Below the pieces are notes generated by a model. The model did not search any database. It saw only the letters and a list, made by a program, of their open reading frames with translations, and was not told the origin of the DNA. Of a DNA stretch of 64,000 nt, positions 37,000-49,500 are shown one piece after another (the stretch's first letter is position 1; every line of letters begins with the position of its first letter). The stretch covers positions 66,751,561 to 66,815,560 of the forward strand of contig NC_088775.1 of assembly GCF_954871325.1 (NCBI RefSeq), in the 5' to 3' direction. The translations under genes and the position numbers were made by a program. This stretch comes from Gordionus sp. m RMFG-2023. Lineage: Eukaryota > Nematomorpha > Gordioida > Chordodea > Parachordodidae.

Positions 37000-39245
37000 C
37001 AATAGTACAAATATTATTTTTTTATAAATTATATATCTTATAATAAAAAATGACCTTCAAAAAATATTTGTTTTATTGAGTCACTTCTAAATAATGCAAT
37101 AATAAAGAACAGGGAAACTTTTTATGGGCTGCTTTATGTTATTTTGGCTATTTAGAAGGGTAAGATATAAAAAAAATTAAAGATGTTTTGGAAAATAAGG
37201 CAAGATTATAGGATTTGCAAATGAATTGATCAAAATGTAGGCCAAATTTGCAAAACAATGAAAATAAAATTTTCTAATAAGATTTAAGAATACTATCATT
37301 TTAGTTTAATTTATGTGCTAAGAATAAAATTAACATAAAGAAATTAGTTAAAATTGAATCAAAGGTGATATTATTAAATTCAAATAAAATATATGATAAT
37401 TTAAAATATTTATTAATAATTATATCAGAATTCACATTAAAATGAAAAGTTGTTTATTCTTTTTATTTGACTTATATAAATTTCTCTTTTGATGGAAACA
37501 AAAGCTTAATGTTTTATTATCTTTAAACTCTTTTTCTTCTACTAATTTTAACTGGCCCTTAAAAGGGCCTTTGGGTATTATATGGAGGTGTTATTGTTTA
37601 TTTCTATTGTATACTTTTTGACTTTATTGTCCATTGCTACATAGAAGCCTTATTTTGAATATAATAAAATAATAATAAACATTGTTTAATCTAAATAATT
37701 ATTTTATTATAGTGTTTAGATTTTTTATCTTAACTTAATTGAAATATTTTAACCAATAAGTATAAGAAGTAAAACAACTTAAGATTGAATTTTAAAATTT
37801 ATTTTAAATTGAAATCCAATGGGTAGATAATATTTAACTTAGTTCAATAAGCAATTAAGCCAATAAGTCAGTTATGCAATAGTAGTAAGAGTAACACTAT
37901 AGATTGTTAAAAATAGAATTAAATAAAATTAGAGAAGCTATATTAGCTACTATGGTTTTCAAGATTCTTTGGAATAATTTGGAAGCCAATTATTTGAAGA
38001 AAAAAAGTTTTATTAGTGAATTTTCATCAGTGAGCAAAATTTTAAGGTCTCAGGTTATTTGTACTGTTTTTGATAAAATACATGCATAAAAAATAAAATC
38101 AACCTCTGAGTGATAATATATGAAGTTAAATCAAACTGACTAAAATATGTTATGATTCATTGGGAATTATTTACATCTCATTTATGCATATTCTTAGACA
38201 ACATATAAATTGATAAAAATATTTGTTTCTTAAAGTATTGGATAATATTAGCTATCTTTATACCTGCAAATCATTATATGATTCAAATTGAGCCCCAACC
38301 TATAAAATAGATTATAGAGTAAGATAAAAATTTTAGGTAAAACTTTTAATAATTACATTTCAAGTCAATAGTAAATATATTATTAAAAATATTGTTATTT
38401 CTAAATTTATTTAACTTTTAGAAGTTATATTGTCTAAATCAAAATTGCTTTGATGCTCATCCATAAGAATCTAGTATGATATAAGCTTTTTAAAAAAATA
38501 TTCATATTCAAATCTGCTATGAGAATTCACATTATAATGAAAAGTTGTTTATTTCTTTTTTGACTATAAAAAATATAAATTTTTCTTGGATCAAAAAAAA
38601 GGCTACATTTTAAAACAAAAAAAATTTCAAAAGGGCCTTTGTGTATTTAATAAAAATGATTCTTTGGCTAAAAGAGAATACTTTATAACAATTTGTTAAT
38701 CCTGTCAATAGTTTATTTCTGTGTATACTTCTTGTCTTTATTGTCGCTTGCTATTTTGAATATAAAAAAATGATAATATAAAATGATTAATCTAAAAATA
38801 TAATTATTTTATTTGAAAAACCAAACAATTATTTAAACATTCAATATGGGCATTCAATTTATATTATAAAAGTAATCGTATTTATATACACAATATTTAA
38901 AATTTAATGAAACAGGTTATTTCGCATTTGCTCAATTCTGGCTGACTGAGATAAAAAAATCAATAACCTATAAGATAGATATAGAATATATATAGATAAA
39001 AATTTTAGATTAAAACTTTAAATAATTACATTTCAAATCAATAGTAAATATATTCTTAAAAATATTGTTACCTCTAAATTTATTTGACTTGTAGAAGTTA
39101 TATTGTCTAAATCAAAAAGATCAAAATTGCTTTGATGTGCATCCATAAGAATCTAGTATGATATAAGCTTTTTAAAAAAATATCATTATTAGAGATTTGC
39201 TATAAGCTAGGCTGAGCAACCTCTTAAAATATATACATGGCCTGT
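37000..39245. other. MULE1 non-coding interior with rearranged internal copies
   Basis: A segment at 37440-37680 is repeated at 38525-38790. An inverted copy of the transposase first exon and the start of exon 2 lies at about 38270-38480, and another first-exon copy at 39090-39165. A stretch of inner terminal repeat (about 38805-38955) lies here in the direct orientation. MULE2 carries the same exon copy at 51490-51720. No intact gene is seen. Confidence 0.65.
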
Positions 39246-39861
39246 GGATTTTTTTTGTGCTAATATTTATATCATAATCTTGAATTAATAGAGAGATGGT
39301 AAATAAGGGGTAATATATTTAATTTAACCATTCCAAATATCACAAATAGTTTTTATTTGTATGTTCAACTACATACATTTTTGATTAGGTCTTGTATTTA
39401 AAGAGAACCAGGGTGGGCCTAACAACTTAAGTAAAAAATTTGAATAGGGTGGGTAGCACAAAGGCTAATATTTAACCTGTCCAGTGTGCCTGTATAAGCA
39501 TAACTATAAATTTAACAATTATTCTTTTATAATATAAATTGAGTATAAAAATACTTGGCTATCAAGGTACTGTAAAATGAACAGGTACTGTAAAAGGAAT
39601 AGGTTCTGTAAAAGGAATAACCTATTTCATTAAATTTTAAATATAAAATTATTATTGTAACTAAGTATATAACAATATACTTTTATAATATAAATTGAGT
39701 ATAAAAATACTTGGCTATCAAGGTACTGTAAAATGAACAGGTACTGTAAAAGGAATAGGTTCTGTAAAAGGAATAACCTATTTCATTAAATTTTAAATAT
39801 TGTGTGTATATAAATACGATTACTTTTATTAAATTGAATGTCCATATTGAATGTTTAAATA
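39246..39861 (-). repeat. MULE1 right terminal inverted repeat, inner part
   Basis: Inverse of 33070-33676, ending abruptly at about 39861 where foreign sequence begins. The remainder resumes at 46349. Confidence 0.88.
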
Positions 39862-41230
39862 CGTGATAGGTGATAAAAGCGTTTTCGCCCTCTGGTTGTG
39901 GATACAACAGAGCTACGCTAGGTTTTCCTCAAAAAATCCATCAAACTGGATAGTTAATTTAGGGGAGGAAAAAAAATGAGGAGCCCTTCACACGTTTGTG
40001 GGCAAGCCGCACGTACTTGTACGCGCAACAGTCCGAGAACTGTCGCTTAAACGTCTATAGGCTAATCAACAAAAGAGAAGGGCAAAAACAAAAGCCTATA
40101 CCCATGAACTGCCTAAATAATTTAATTACTTTAAGGGTGGGTGGTGGCCAATTTTAAGTTTAACATCTAATGTAAGCCTTGATAGTTACTAACCAATAAT
40201 TGAGAATGTGTTCATATCAATTGAGATTAGAATTTATTCATGAAAATAAGGAAAAGCTAAAATGGGTTTACCACAAATTGTTTAAAAGGTGAAAAATCCA
40301 GTGAATAGGCAAAAACTAGTCAGTAATCGGTTTATGACTATCCAGCAAACGAACACCACACAACAAACGGTTATTTTTCCTTTTTCCAGAGAAACAAAAA
40401 ACTCTATGGAGTGATAGATAGATTATATAGCGAAAAAGGTCTTTGATAATGATAAAGATATGAGAGAAAGGAAACTATGACGCAGAAATAGGAGCCAGCT
40501 CCGTAAGTTTTAGGAAATTGAAAAGTAATTGTTGGCCAGGATTAACAAAAGGCATTTTGGCTTGATTGTTATATGATAGTCTATCATTCACGGAAAACTC
40601 TACCAGCAAAACATATTTACAAACCTCGCCACCCCCCTGTCGACTGGTTTCTCCATAAATGATGTAACAAGCGAACAAAGACTAATGAAAAAACACTAAG
40701 AAAAAGCAAAAGCTCCAGGGCCAGATAATATCACAGCAGAAAAACCAAAAAATAAATAGCATCTATAACAATATCGCTACCTATTTGCCCTCATTTAATA
40801 GAAATATGGGAGAGCGGAACTACTGCAGTGGGATGAAATCAAAAATCCTACCTAAGTAACTACCCAAAAACTAAGACCACAAGAAAATTAAGACTTATTA
40901 AGCTATAGCCATCACATCCTATAACATGGAAAAAGCATAACACCCACACCAAAAATACATAAGTATATACAGGCCAAGAAAAGAAAATACTGGATCCAAA
41001 ATTAATTTAGAAAAATAATCATGCAGAAAAACTAAGAACAAAACCCCTTCTGCTTTACATTTGTGAATTATAACAGAGCTATTGATAATGTTAACCATGC
41101 AGTTTTTTCAGAAAATAAGATAAATAAAAGCTGAAGTCAGTGAAGTAAGTAATTCACAGAATAGGTGAAAGACAAAAATCAAGAGGTAAAATTTAGAGAT
41201 GAAGAAATTAAATAACCTGAAAAATACAGA
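39862..41230 (+). mobile_element. Decayed LINE fragment, opposite in orientation to the intact LINE
   Basis: On the plus strand short reverse-transcriptase motifs remain readable despite many stops: APGPDNITAEK (about 40690), RAIDNVNHAVF (about 41080) and IYRPRK-like pieces between. The segment ends where the minus-strand LINE 3' end begins, so the younger LINE probably inserted into it. The 5' part (39862-40130) is GC-richer than its surroundings and untranslated. Confidence 0.6.
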
Positions 41231-41237
41231 AAATAAA

Positions 41238-44126
41238 TTATGGGAGGTTTAGGTAATTCGATTTAATTTTTAGTAGTTTTTTTATAGATTTTTTGTTTTT
41301 ATTTAGCCTTAGGAATTGCTTCAAATTTAAGTTTAGATCCATTATGTCCTTCAAGGCTCTGTAGAACCATAATGTCTTATATTTGCAATATGTTTTCCCA
41401 TTAAAGGAGTATAACCAATTAATGGCATCAATAACAAGGCTATTGTTACTATGATTTCTTAAAATATGGGCAAAGAAAGTAAGACGTTTCTTTTTTAAAG
41501 ATACGTGAACCTGGGTATGGTTAGACTTCTTCCAAAGATTTTCATTTGAGATAATATTTGGATAGAAGATTCCATTTATTATTCTAAGGCATTTATTTAC
41601 AAACGTTTGTAATTTCCTAGTTTCGGTCTTGGTAATCTCCCATGTATCACCGCCATAAAAGAGAATCGGGATGATGGTTGAGTTGAAAATACAGAGTCTT
41701 GTGAAAACGGATATCTCTCTAGCTTTCCACAGTTTAAAAAATTTATAAAAAGCCGCCCTAGCATTTTGTAAACGAATTTTTAGTTCTTCTTTACAACTAC
41801 CTTTATTGTCAATGGTTACACCTAGATATTTAAAAGAATCTACCACCTTAACCAACTTTCCCCCCACCACCAAATTATTCAGAAGAGGCGCCTGGGACGA
41901 GGGCATTATCACTGTTTTATCAAAGTTAATGTCCAAGCCAACCTTAAGACTAAAGGAGTTTAATATAGCGATCAAATTTTGGGTTTCTTCCAAACTTTTT
42001 GTTATCAAAACTATGTCGTCAGCATAAGATATCACCCTATTTTCCAAGAAAAAAGACTGACTGGAACTTAATTCTAAGAGATTCGCAGTAGCCAGCGTAT
42101 CTACTATGATTTTATTCATAAGTATATTAAACAAAAGCGGGGAAAGAACACATCCTTGTTTTACCCCTTTTTTTGTCCTAAAAGATGGAGAAACCTTATT
42201 ATAAATTTTTAAGGAGGCAAAAAGACTACTATAATGTGTTTTAAGGATCCTTATAATATTAGAGTCAATGCCATATTCGGTTAAAATCTTCCAAAGCTCA
42301 TCATGGTTAACATTATCAAAAGCACGTTTAAAGTCGATAAAAATAAAGTAAAAAGGTAATTTATACTTCTGACATTTCTGCATTATAATCTTTAAAGCTA
42401 ATATTGGTTCGTTTATATTTCTACCTGGACGGTAAGCACAAATATACTTAGACAAAAGGTTTGGTGTAGAGGAAAGAATGCGATTTTTTAAAAGAACCAT
42501 AAAAACTTTTGATGCAATAGACGTGAGAGCGATGGCTCTATAATCCTTGAATTTAGATGAAATTGGAATTTTCGGGAAGTTGCAAAAGATAGTCTTATTC
42601 CAATCCGCTGGCATCATCCCAGTCAACCATATCTTGTTAAACAAAGGAAGTAAGAACCGAGAGATCGTTAAGGGAGCTGCTTTCAGATGTTCTCCCGTAA
42701 TGTTATCTGTACCCGGAGATTTATTATTCCTAAGCTTCTTAATGGCAGCCACAATTTCCGCCGATGAAAAGTTTGCATCCAATTGTCCCCCATTTTGACT
42801 AGTGGATGGGATTAAGGTAGGCCTCCTAGAATCAAAGACTCCCATATAGTGGTCAAGCCATAACGCTATCTGTTCGTCAGGGTCAGTAATTAACCTATTA
42901 TTATCCAGTCTTATAGTTGGAAGTGTCTTGAACACTTTGGCTTTACAAAAATAATTTAGTTTCTTATAGGCGTCGAAAGTTCTATTTTCCCTCATATCCC
43001 TGTCTATCTCAAAAGCCTTTTTAGCAATAAAGATCCTTCTATCTCTCCTTAGGAGTCTATGAATTGAGGTCCATAAGTGACCATCGCGCTCACCCCGTAA
43101 CTTGAGTTGAGCTATCATGCGAGTGGTGTCATCGGATAGCCATTCCTGTCTCGGTGGAGAAATGTTGATGTTTGGGAGATGATTGTAGGCATCAAACAAG
43201 TTGTTTTTGAAAGACGCCCAACATTCTTCGACAGATTGAGACTCCGACGAGGATAAGAAAGTTGCCTCTCTATCATTTAAGAATAGATCGAGCTGTAGTT
43301 TGACTGCAGGGCGTTGCAGGTAAGTTGCATTTCTCTTCCAGGACAGGTATCTCGGCTGGGGTTGAAGAGAAGGACGCCGAGAGTTTCCCCATAAATTTTT
43401 CACAGTGATAGTGGCTCTGATTAATTTATGATCAGAAATATTAATATTTGGCATTACTTTTACATCGATAAACCAACTATGGATGTTCGAGATGATAAAA
43501 TCGATCTGAGACTTAATATTATTTCTACTGAAGGTTAGGGTGTTTAATTCACTGTGCGAAAAGAAAGTATTTTCGACCTTGAGGTTTATACTCCTGCACA
43601 TCTCCAATAACTTTCTACTGTCATCACTGTTTAATTGAGAGAGAGTTGCATTCCCAATTACCCCATCTCTAATAAAGGAGTCATCTTTTCCGATCCTAGT
43701 ATTTAAATCCCCAAGAATTATCAAATTTCGACTCCTAGGAAGAGAGTTTACAATGTTTTCGAGGTCATCGAGGAATGCGAGCCGTTCGTTTCTTCTAGGC
43801 GGGGCATAGACATTAACTAAGATTGTTTGCCTGAAGCAGGTATTCAGGTATAGTAAACAGCATCTCTCCGAAATGGGCACAAATTTATCCACGTATTTGC
43901 ATAATCTTTTGCTGATAAAGAAAGCAACTCCCGACCAATTATTGGAAGTGGTGCCAGAACTATACATTTCAAAGTTATTAAAGGTAGCCATATTATTATC
44001 TTTTGAGTGGGTCTCCTGTATCGCGATCACATCCATTTTTTCGTCGACCATGAGCCTTAGAAAAATGGTTAATTTATTTATTAAACCATTTATATTAAGC
44101 GAGGACATGATAAAATTTCCTTTCAA
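41238..44126 (-). CDS. LINE endonuclease-reverse transcriptase, 962 aa, uninterrupted
   Basis: The N-terminal apurinic-type endonuclease (residues about 5-245) has MSSLNINGL, IQETHS, VNVYAPPRR, ILGDLNTRIG and ISDHKLIRA. The reverse transcriptase (about 440-730) has NNKSPGTDNITGEHL, DWNKTIFCNFPKI, YRAIALTSIASKVF, FIDFKRAFDNVNHDELW, KKGVKQGCVLSPLLFNIL and the catalytic SYADDIVLI. A C-terminal connection domain follows (FKYLGVTIDNKG...ILFYGGDTWEI). One ORF with endonuclease first suits RTE/CR1-like lineages; the clade is not settled. The absence of stops over 2.9 kb suggests a recent, potentially functional copy. Confidence 0.9.
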   Translation of the reverse strand: MKGNFIMSSLNINGLINKLTIFLRLMVDEKMDVIAIQETHSKDNNMATFNNFEMYSSGTTSNNWSGVAFFISKRLCKYVDKFVPISERCCLLYLNTCFRQTILVNVYAPPRRNERLAFLDDLENIVNSLPRSRNLIILGDLNTRIGKDDSFIRDGVIGNATLSQLNSDDSRKLLEMCRSINLKVENTFFSHSELNTLTFSRNNIKSQIDFIISNIHSWFIDVKVMPNINISDHKLIRATITVKNLWGNSRRPSLQPQPRYLSWKRNATYLQRPAVKLQLDLFLNDREATFLSSSESQSVEECWASFKNNLFDAYNHLPNINISPPRQEWLSDDTTRMIAQLKLRGERDGHLWTSIHRLLRRDRRIFIAKKAFEIDRDMRENRTFDAYKKLNYFCKAKVFKTLPTIRLDNNRLITDPDEQIALWLDHYMGVFDSRRPTLIPSTSQNGGQLDANFSSAEIVAAIKKLRNNKSPGTDNITGEHLKAAPLTISRFLLPLFNKIWLTGMMPADWNKTIFCNFPKIPISSKFKDYRAIALTSIASKVFMVLLKNRILSSTPNLLSKYICAYRPGRNINEPILALKIIMQKCQKYKLPFYFIFIDFKRAFDNVNHDELWKILTEYGIDSNIIRILKTHYSSLFASLKIYNKVSPSFRTKKGVKQGCVLSPLLFNILMNKIIVDTLATANLLELSSSQSFFLENRVISYADDIVLITKSLEETQNLIAILNSFSLKVGLDINFDKTVIMPSSQAPLLNNLVVGGKLVKVVDSFKYLGVTIDNKGSCKEELKIRLQNARAAFYKFFKLWKAREISVFTRLCIFNSTIIPILFYGGDTWEITKTETRKLQTFVNKCLRIINGIFYPNIISNENLWKKSNHTQVHVSLKKKRLTFFAHILRNHSNNSLVIDAINWLYSFNGKTYCKYKTLWFYRALKDIMDLNLNLKQFLRLNKNKKSIKKLLKIKSNYLNLP

Positions 44127-46348
44127 ACCACTCGGGCGCTATCAGATAAAAAGGATATATGTATACAAAAATATATGTATAATATGATTTATTACAAGTG
44201 GTCATACTAAATATATTTCTTACAGTTTTTGTTTAAAAGAAAAAGGAAGAAAAATTGACAAGGATGTTTGTAGGCTTTAGACCAACCCGGAAGAGAAAGA
44301 GTAGAAACAAAGTGAGGTAATTCAAAAGCAATGCCAAAAAGGGGAAGAAAGTGAATTTGGGTTTGTCGATTTTAAAAGGATATTGTCTTAATTACCTAAA
44401 AGGAAGGGAATAGTGTAAAGGAAATTTTTAGGGAAATTCCGATAGAAGGAAAAACATATGTTAGGAAAGGAATAGTGTAAAGGAAATTTCATGAAATTCC
44501 GATGAAAGGAAAACATATGTTACCTAAAGGAGAGCCAATCGAAAAATAATAAAAAATGAATAAATAAAATTATTTTCCTAGGACTAATTTAATATAAAAA
44601 GACCAAAAATGTTGGAAGATGAGGTCACCTAAAAACTTAAAGAGAAAAATAAAAACGAAAAAGATAAAGATTGTTTAATACAGAAAAACAACTGTATAGA
44701 AAAAAAAAAATTTACCTCCATATCTCTGTGCACATTTGGAAAACGAGTTGACATGGACATTTATAGAAAAGATTTAAAATTTGAAGGGAAAATAAAATAT
44801 AGCCAAGCGTATAAAAATAAAAGTAAAACTTTACAAAAAATTTTTTTTTTTATATAATAGAAGACTATGGAAAAGGAAAAGATTAATAAAAATATATAGG
44901 TAAAACAATAATAAGGGGGGGGAAAAAATCAGGGCGGGATAACCTTATAACTTTACAATAACCAAAATTAAAGATTATATTAAGCTCTAAAATATATAAA
45001 TACAAAAATATTAATAACAAGTTGTATAAGACATTGTCGAGAAGCAAGAAAGAGAAAAATTTAAATGTTAAGAAAAGAGAGATCGATGGCGCCCAATATT
45101 TGGAAAATTATAAGAAAGAGAAAAATTTAAATGTTAAGAAAATAGAGATCGATGGCGCCCAATATTTGGAAAACTATTATTTTAAGAGAAACAAAGAATT
45201 AATATAACAAAGGCGCCTGGAAAGTTAAAAATATGAAATATTGAAAATAAAATTTAAACAAATTTATGAATAGGCAGAAAAAGTAAAAATAGAAACATAT
45301 TTGGGAGGGAATCATAAAATATTAGCGAGTGGAAGAAAGGGAAGCAAAATTAATAAAGTCAAGGACTACATTAAAACTAGTAAGTAAGTCGATGTCAAGG
45401 ACTACAATTGAAGCATGTAATATGGCGATCAACTAGTAATATGTCCATTTTCATAAATTTGATAGCTTTTTACAAGTTATATCTTAAATTCAAATACAAA
45501 TTATTTGATATTCAATGGCATAAAATACTTTATTCTAAAAATTGTAATTATATTGGCATAAGATACTTTATTTTAGAGATTGCATTTATAAATTACTATT
45601 ACAAAAATTTAAGACCATAAGGGGCTGCTAAAATTTGATGGCACAGATTACTTTATTCTATAAATTGTATTTATAAATTCCGTTAACAAAAATTAAAAAC
45701 TATTTAGGGGTTTCGGAATAAGCAAGATATAAAAGTCAAAATTAATTAATGTTTGTTAAACTAAAATTCTGTGAAGTTGGAAAATTTTGAAGTAATGTTC
45801 TTATATGCTAGAGATCCAGAAATAAGTAAGGGAGCTAAGTTTAAAAATTATCATAAAAGGCTATTTACCTTTGTTCATAAGTTTAAAATTATCATAAAGG
45901 AAATTATCATAAAAGGCTATATACCTTTGTTCATAAGTTTAAAATTATCATAAAGGCTATTTACCTTGTTCATAACAATAGCAATTCTTATTAACTAGAG
46001 ATCCAGGAATTTATAAGAGAGCTAAGTTTGAAATTATCAAAAATCCTAAATTTGCTAGAGATTAATTAACCTTGAAATATTATCAAAAATCTTAATTTAC
46101 TAACGATTTATTAACGTAACTTGAAATATCAAAAACTTAATTAGCTAAAGATTTATTTTCCTAAAATCGCCCATAAAACAAGAAAACTTTACGAGTATTT
46201 TTTTTAATCTTTTTATTAACTAAAATATTACGAATAAGATTTACAAAAATACCTTTTTATTTAGCTTATATTTATTTATTAACTTAGAATCCAACTAAAA
46301 TATTACGAATAAAATTTACAAGAATACCTTTTTATTTAGCTTATACTT
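44127..46348 (-). other. LINE upstream region with tandem duplications
   Basis: No gene is seen. Local duplications include a segment of about 63 bp at 45048 and 45111 (gatcgatggcgcccaatatt), a gtaaaggaaatt unit at 44415 and 44475, aattatcataaaggctat units at 45840-45965, and a unit of about 80 bp with actaaaatattacgaataa at 46215 and 46298. Confidence 0.55.
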
Positions 46349-46524
46349 AATTGTTTAGTTTTTCAAATAAAATAATTATAAAACGAACATTTATAAACGA
46401 GAGCTTTCGTAATTTTACTTATTTATTTACCAAAAAATAAATATATGACGTATTTTGGCGTGCTTGTTAATTTATGAAAAACATGAAAAAAATAGTGCAC
46501 GCTTACCGTGCATTATCATTACCC
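46349..46524 (-). repeat. MULE1 right terminal inverted repeat, outer part
   Basis: Inverse of 32892-33067; it ends gcattatcattaccc and is followed by the 9-bp duplication cattataaa. Confidence 0.92.
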
Positions 46525-46586
46525 CATTATAAAAGTGTCCACACATTGTAATCAGCTGTAGCGCCATTTTGTAATTTGGTTATCCA

Positions 46587-49500
46587 TTATTTGTCAGCAA
46601 GAAATATTAATATATAGAAAACCATTACATGACATATCGCATATTCATTATATCTATTTTTAGTCATCTCTAATTCCAATTTCATTTTTTCATGTTCTAA
46701 TTTTAGTAAAGTTTTTATTTCATCTATTTTAAAATTTTCTATAAAGTAAATAATAAATATAAATTACCTATATCATTATTCCTTCTCTTAGGATATTTAC
46801 AAGATGAAATAATAGAGTCAGAAAAAATAGATTCTTAAATATAAATAATGTATATTTTTAAAATTTATAATTACCACACTCATTACTAAGCTGTGATGGA
46901 GGTCCTTTAGGAATAATAGTATCTATTATAAGATCACTATCAATACAATCAACTAAATAAAAAATATATTACCAATTCAAATGTTATATTTTACATTCAT
47001 TTGTCTCCCCATAATTTCATTAAAGATATTATTTACACATGAAATATGATGGTCTGCCTGTGACCCACTCTTAAGTTTGGTCATTTTTAGTCTTTCTCTC
47101 ATGAAACAATCTCTTAGATTTTTCCAAAGAGCTTTAAGAGATGAATCTAAAAAGGTTTATAAATATAATATATATGTTGTATTCCATATTAAATCAACCA
47201 AAAAAAGTCGATTCTCAACCCGACCCCCTTCGATTTTTTTAAAAATTTGTATGTTGGTAGTATATACACTAACTAATAAAAATGTAAAATTTTACTTTTC
47301 AAATCGGCTTACTTCATGAGATATGGCCATCTTTAAACGCAAAAATTCCAAAATACTTTATATTTAATTTTAAATATCTCAAAAAGTAATTAAGCTGAAG
47401 GCATGATTTAAATTTTATTAAGTAGCTCTAGAATAGCCCTTTAATAAGATATAAAAATTATTTTATTAATAAAAAGTCTATTACCAAAAACCAGAAATAG
47501 AAAACCGGAAATAGCTATAAAATAAAAGCTGCTCTTTTTTTTTCTTTCAAATTTTTTTACAAATAGACATTATATTTCTTAATATTTGTACAAAATTTTA
47601 GATTGGGACCATTACTGGGCCAATAGTTATTACGCTTTAAATATAAATAGTATGGCTTAAATCCTAAATTATACCAAATATATAGTATAATTTACGAAAC
47701 AAATAAAAAGAAAATTCCTTTATGATCGGGCCGATTATATTTTTTTTATAAATGTTTCGGGCTGTGAGCCCACTAGTAGACATTATGTCATATTTAACAT
47801 ATAAGTTTAGCGATTTTATTTTAGAGAGAAAATAATTGTAAAAATATTTATAACTTTATTTAGCTAATTATTTATATTACATGAATATCAAATGGAAAAT
47901 TAATATTGTTATAAACATATTAAATTAAATAATATCATACTTTAAATTATCTAATGTATTAGAATAACGTTTGACTTTCATTTTTCCTTCCATTGGAATA
48001 AATAAATGATATTTTTGTGTCCCGGGAATTAGTTTGGCCGTTAAAAATCTATTTTCGAGATTGGTTTCCATTCTTAAATATTCAACGTTGCTGACAAATG
48101 TATAATTAATACCCGGGATATTAATTCTCGCATAATTATATAAATCCATAAGAGTTAATATATGATTTTCATAAGGACGTTGCAGGCTTGCTCTAGCAGC
48201 CAACTTCTTTATAATTCCCCCTAAACTATCACAAGGAGTTTTGCCATGTGCAGTTGCAAAAAAATGCCATTCTGCCTTGATCCCAAAATCATTATAATGG
48301 TTGTAGAGGTTTACAAAGTTTTTTTTGTTCTTATACTGGGTAACGGCTCCATCAGAAAAATAATAAATTATTGAAATCTTATCAAATGTTTCTTTCAAGA
48401 ATTGAATTAAATTTATTTGAAATAAATAAAAGGAACAAATATTGTGTTTTAGACAATCTGATATAACTACGTAACTTATATGTTTGATGGTACCGCTTTC
48501 GCAGTAATAAATCATAAATGGATGAAGTGTTGCCTGATTATTAGTCCAATGGAAGCCTTTAGCGTGATCTGAACTACAAAAGCGTAGTTCTCTGCAAAAT
48601 CGGATATTATTAGATATTCCCCATCCTTTAAATTCGATTTTAATGACTTAAAAAATGAAGATTGTTCCGAAGAAATAAATGCATGAGGAATTAAGATATT
48701 TAATTTATGATTTTTGGGTTTGACAAAACACCCTTTTCTTCAACTAATTGTTTAGCTGTCCGGGCCATAAAATTTGTGGTTGAAAATTCCTTTTCAATTT
48801 TATCAAGAGTCCAAGATTTTGGTAAAACTGTTAAAATTTGTATTTTCATTGCGAGAACTTGTAGCAAATTTTTCTTTCAGTTGATTTATGATTTCGGCTT
48901 CATCTTTTTTTGCTTGATCCTCTAAATTTATTTTAAAAACTTTTTTAATTTTTCCCTGAATTTTCAAAAATTTATTTACAAGATATTTTTTTTTCATTTA
49001 ACCTTTTCTTTTTAATAGGTGTCTCCCCTAAAAATGGCAGTTTCATTTAAAGTTGAAATTGAAGTATTAAAATCTGTATAAGAGTCGGGATTATTGCATG
49101 GTTGATCAGGTTCAGAATCGCTAAATGTTTCATTAATAGTTGAGGTAGAAGGTAAGTTAGAAATAGAAGGTAATGTGATCGGGATCGTAGAAGTAAAAGG
49201 TGAGATCAGATTTGTTGAATATTTTTTTAATTTCCGGCAAGAGCTACAAATTTTTTGATTAATTGATAAGCTAGAATTCACTTCTATCATCCATTGTAAA
49301 ACATTTCTAAGATCGTAACTTACTGAATGAGATTTTATTTTAAAGGGATTACAGCACTTTACTGGAATAGAAATAACTTTTCTAGACATTTAAATTTTTT
49401 TGGTAAGGAATAAAAGATAGCTATTAATTTTATATAATTATTTTAAATTAAAAATAAATTGGATAATGAATACCGATAATTTATTTTCTTAGAAAAATGG

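Larger units (their letters stand above)
41236..46348 (-). mobile_element. LINE (APE-type non-LTR retrotransposon) with one long ORF
   Basis: The minus-strand element contains the 962-aa ORF at 44126-41238. The sequence from 44127 to 46348 lies upstream of it and is probably its 5' region, though its boundary with unrelated sequence is not visible. No poly-A tail or target duplication is clear at the 3' end. It is nested in the MULE1 right repeat. Confidence 0.75.
32892..46524 (+). mobile_element. Mutator-like element MULE1 with nested LINE block
   Basis: The ends are gggtaatgataatgcacgg and its exact inverse. Perfect 9-bp target duplications cattataaa lie at 32883-32891 and 46525-46533, the length typical of Mutator elements. 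The inverted repeats are about 790 bp (32892-33676 against 39246-39861 plus 46349-46524). The transposase gene is at 33739-36972. A 6.5-kb block (39862-46348) interrupts the right repeat, so the element itself is about 7.1 kb. Confidence 0.93.

Noticed and set aside
37904-38089. 61-codon frame and its inverted match near 52050
   Set aside because: Both are parts of MULE non-coding interior repeated between MULE1 and MULE2; no independent sign of coding.
41806-44187. Plus-strand open frames at 41806-42027, 42547-42798 and 43873-44187
   Set aside because: They are antisense to the LINE ORF and have no recognisable content.
45022-45207. Lys/Glu-rich frame with an internal repeat
   Set aside because: The repeat is a simple 63-bp DNA duplication in the LINE upstream region; no start context or homology.
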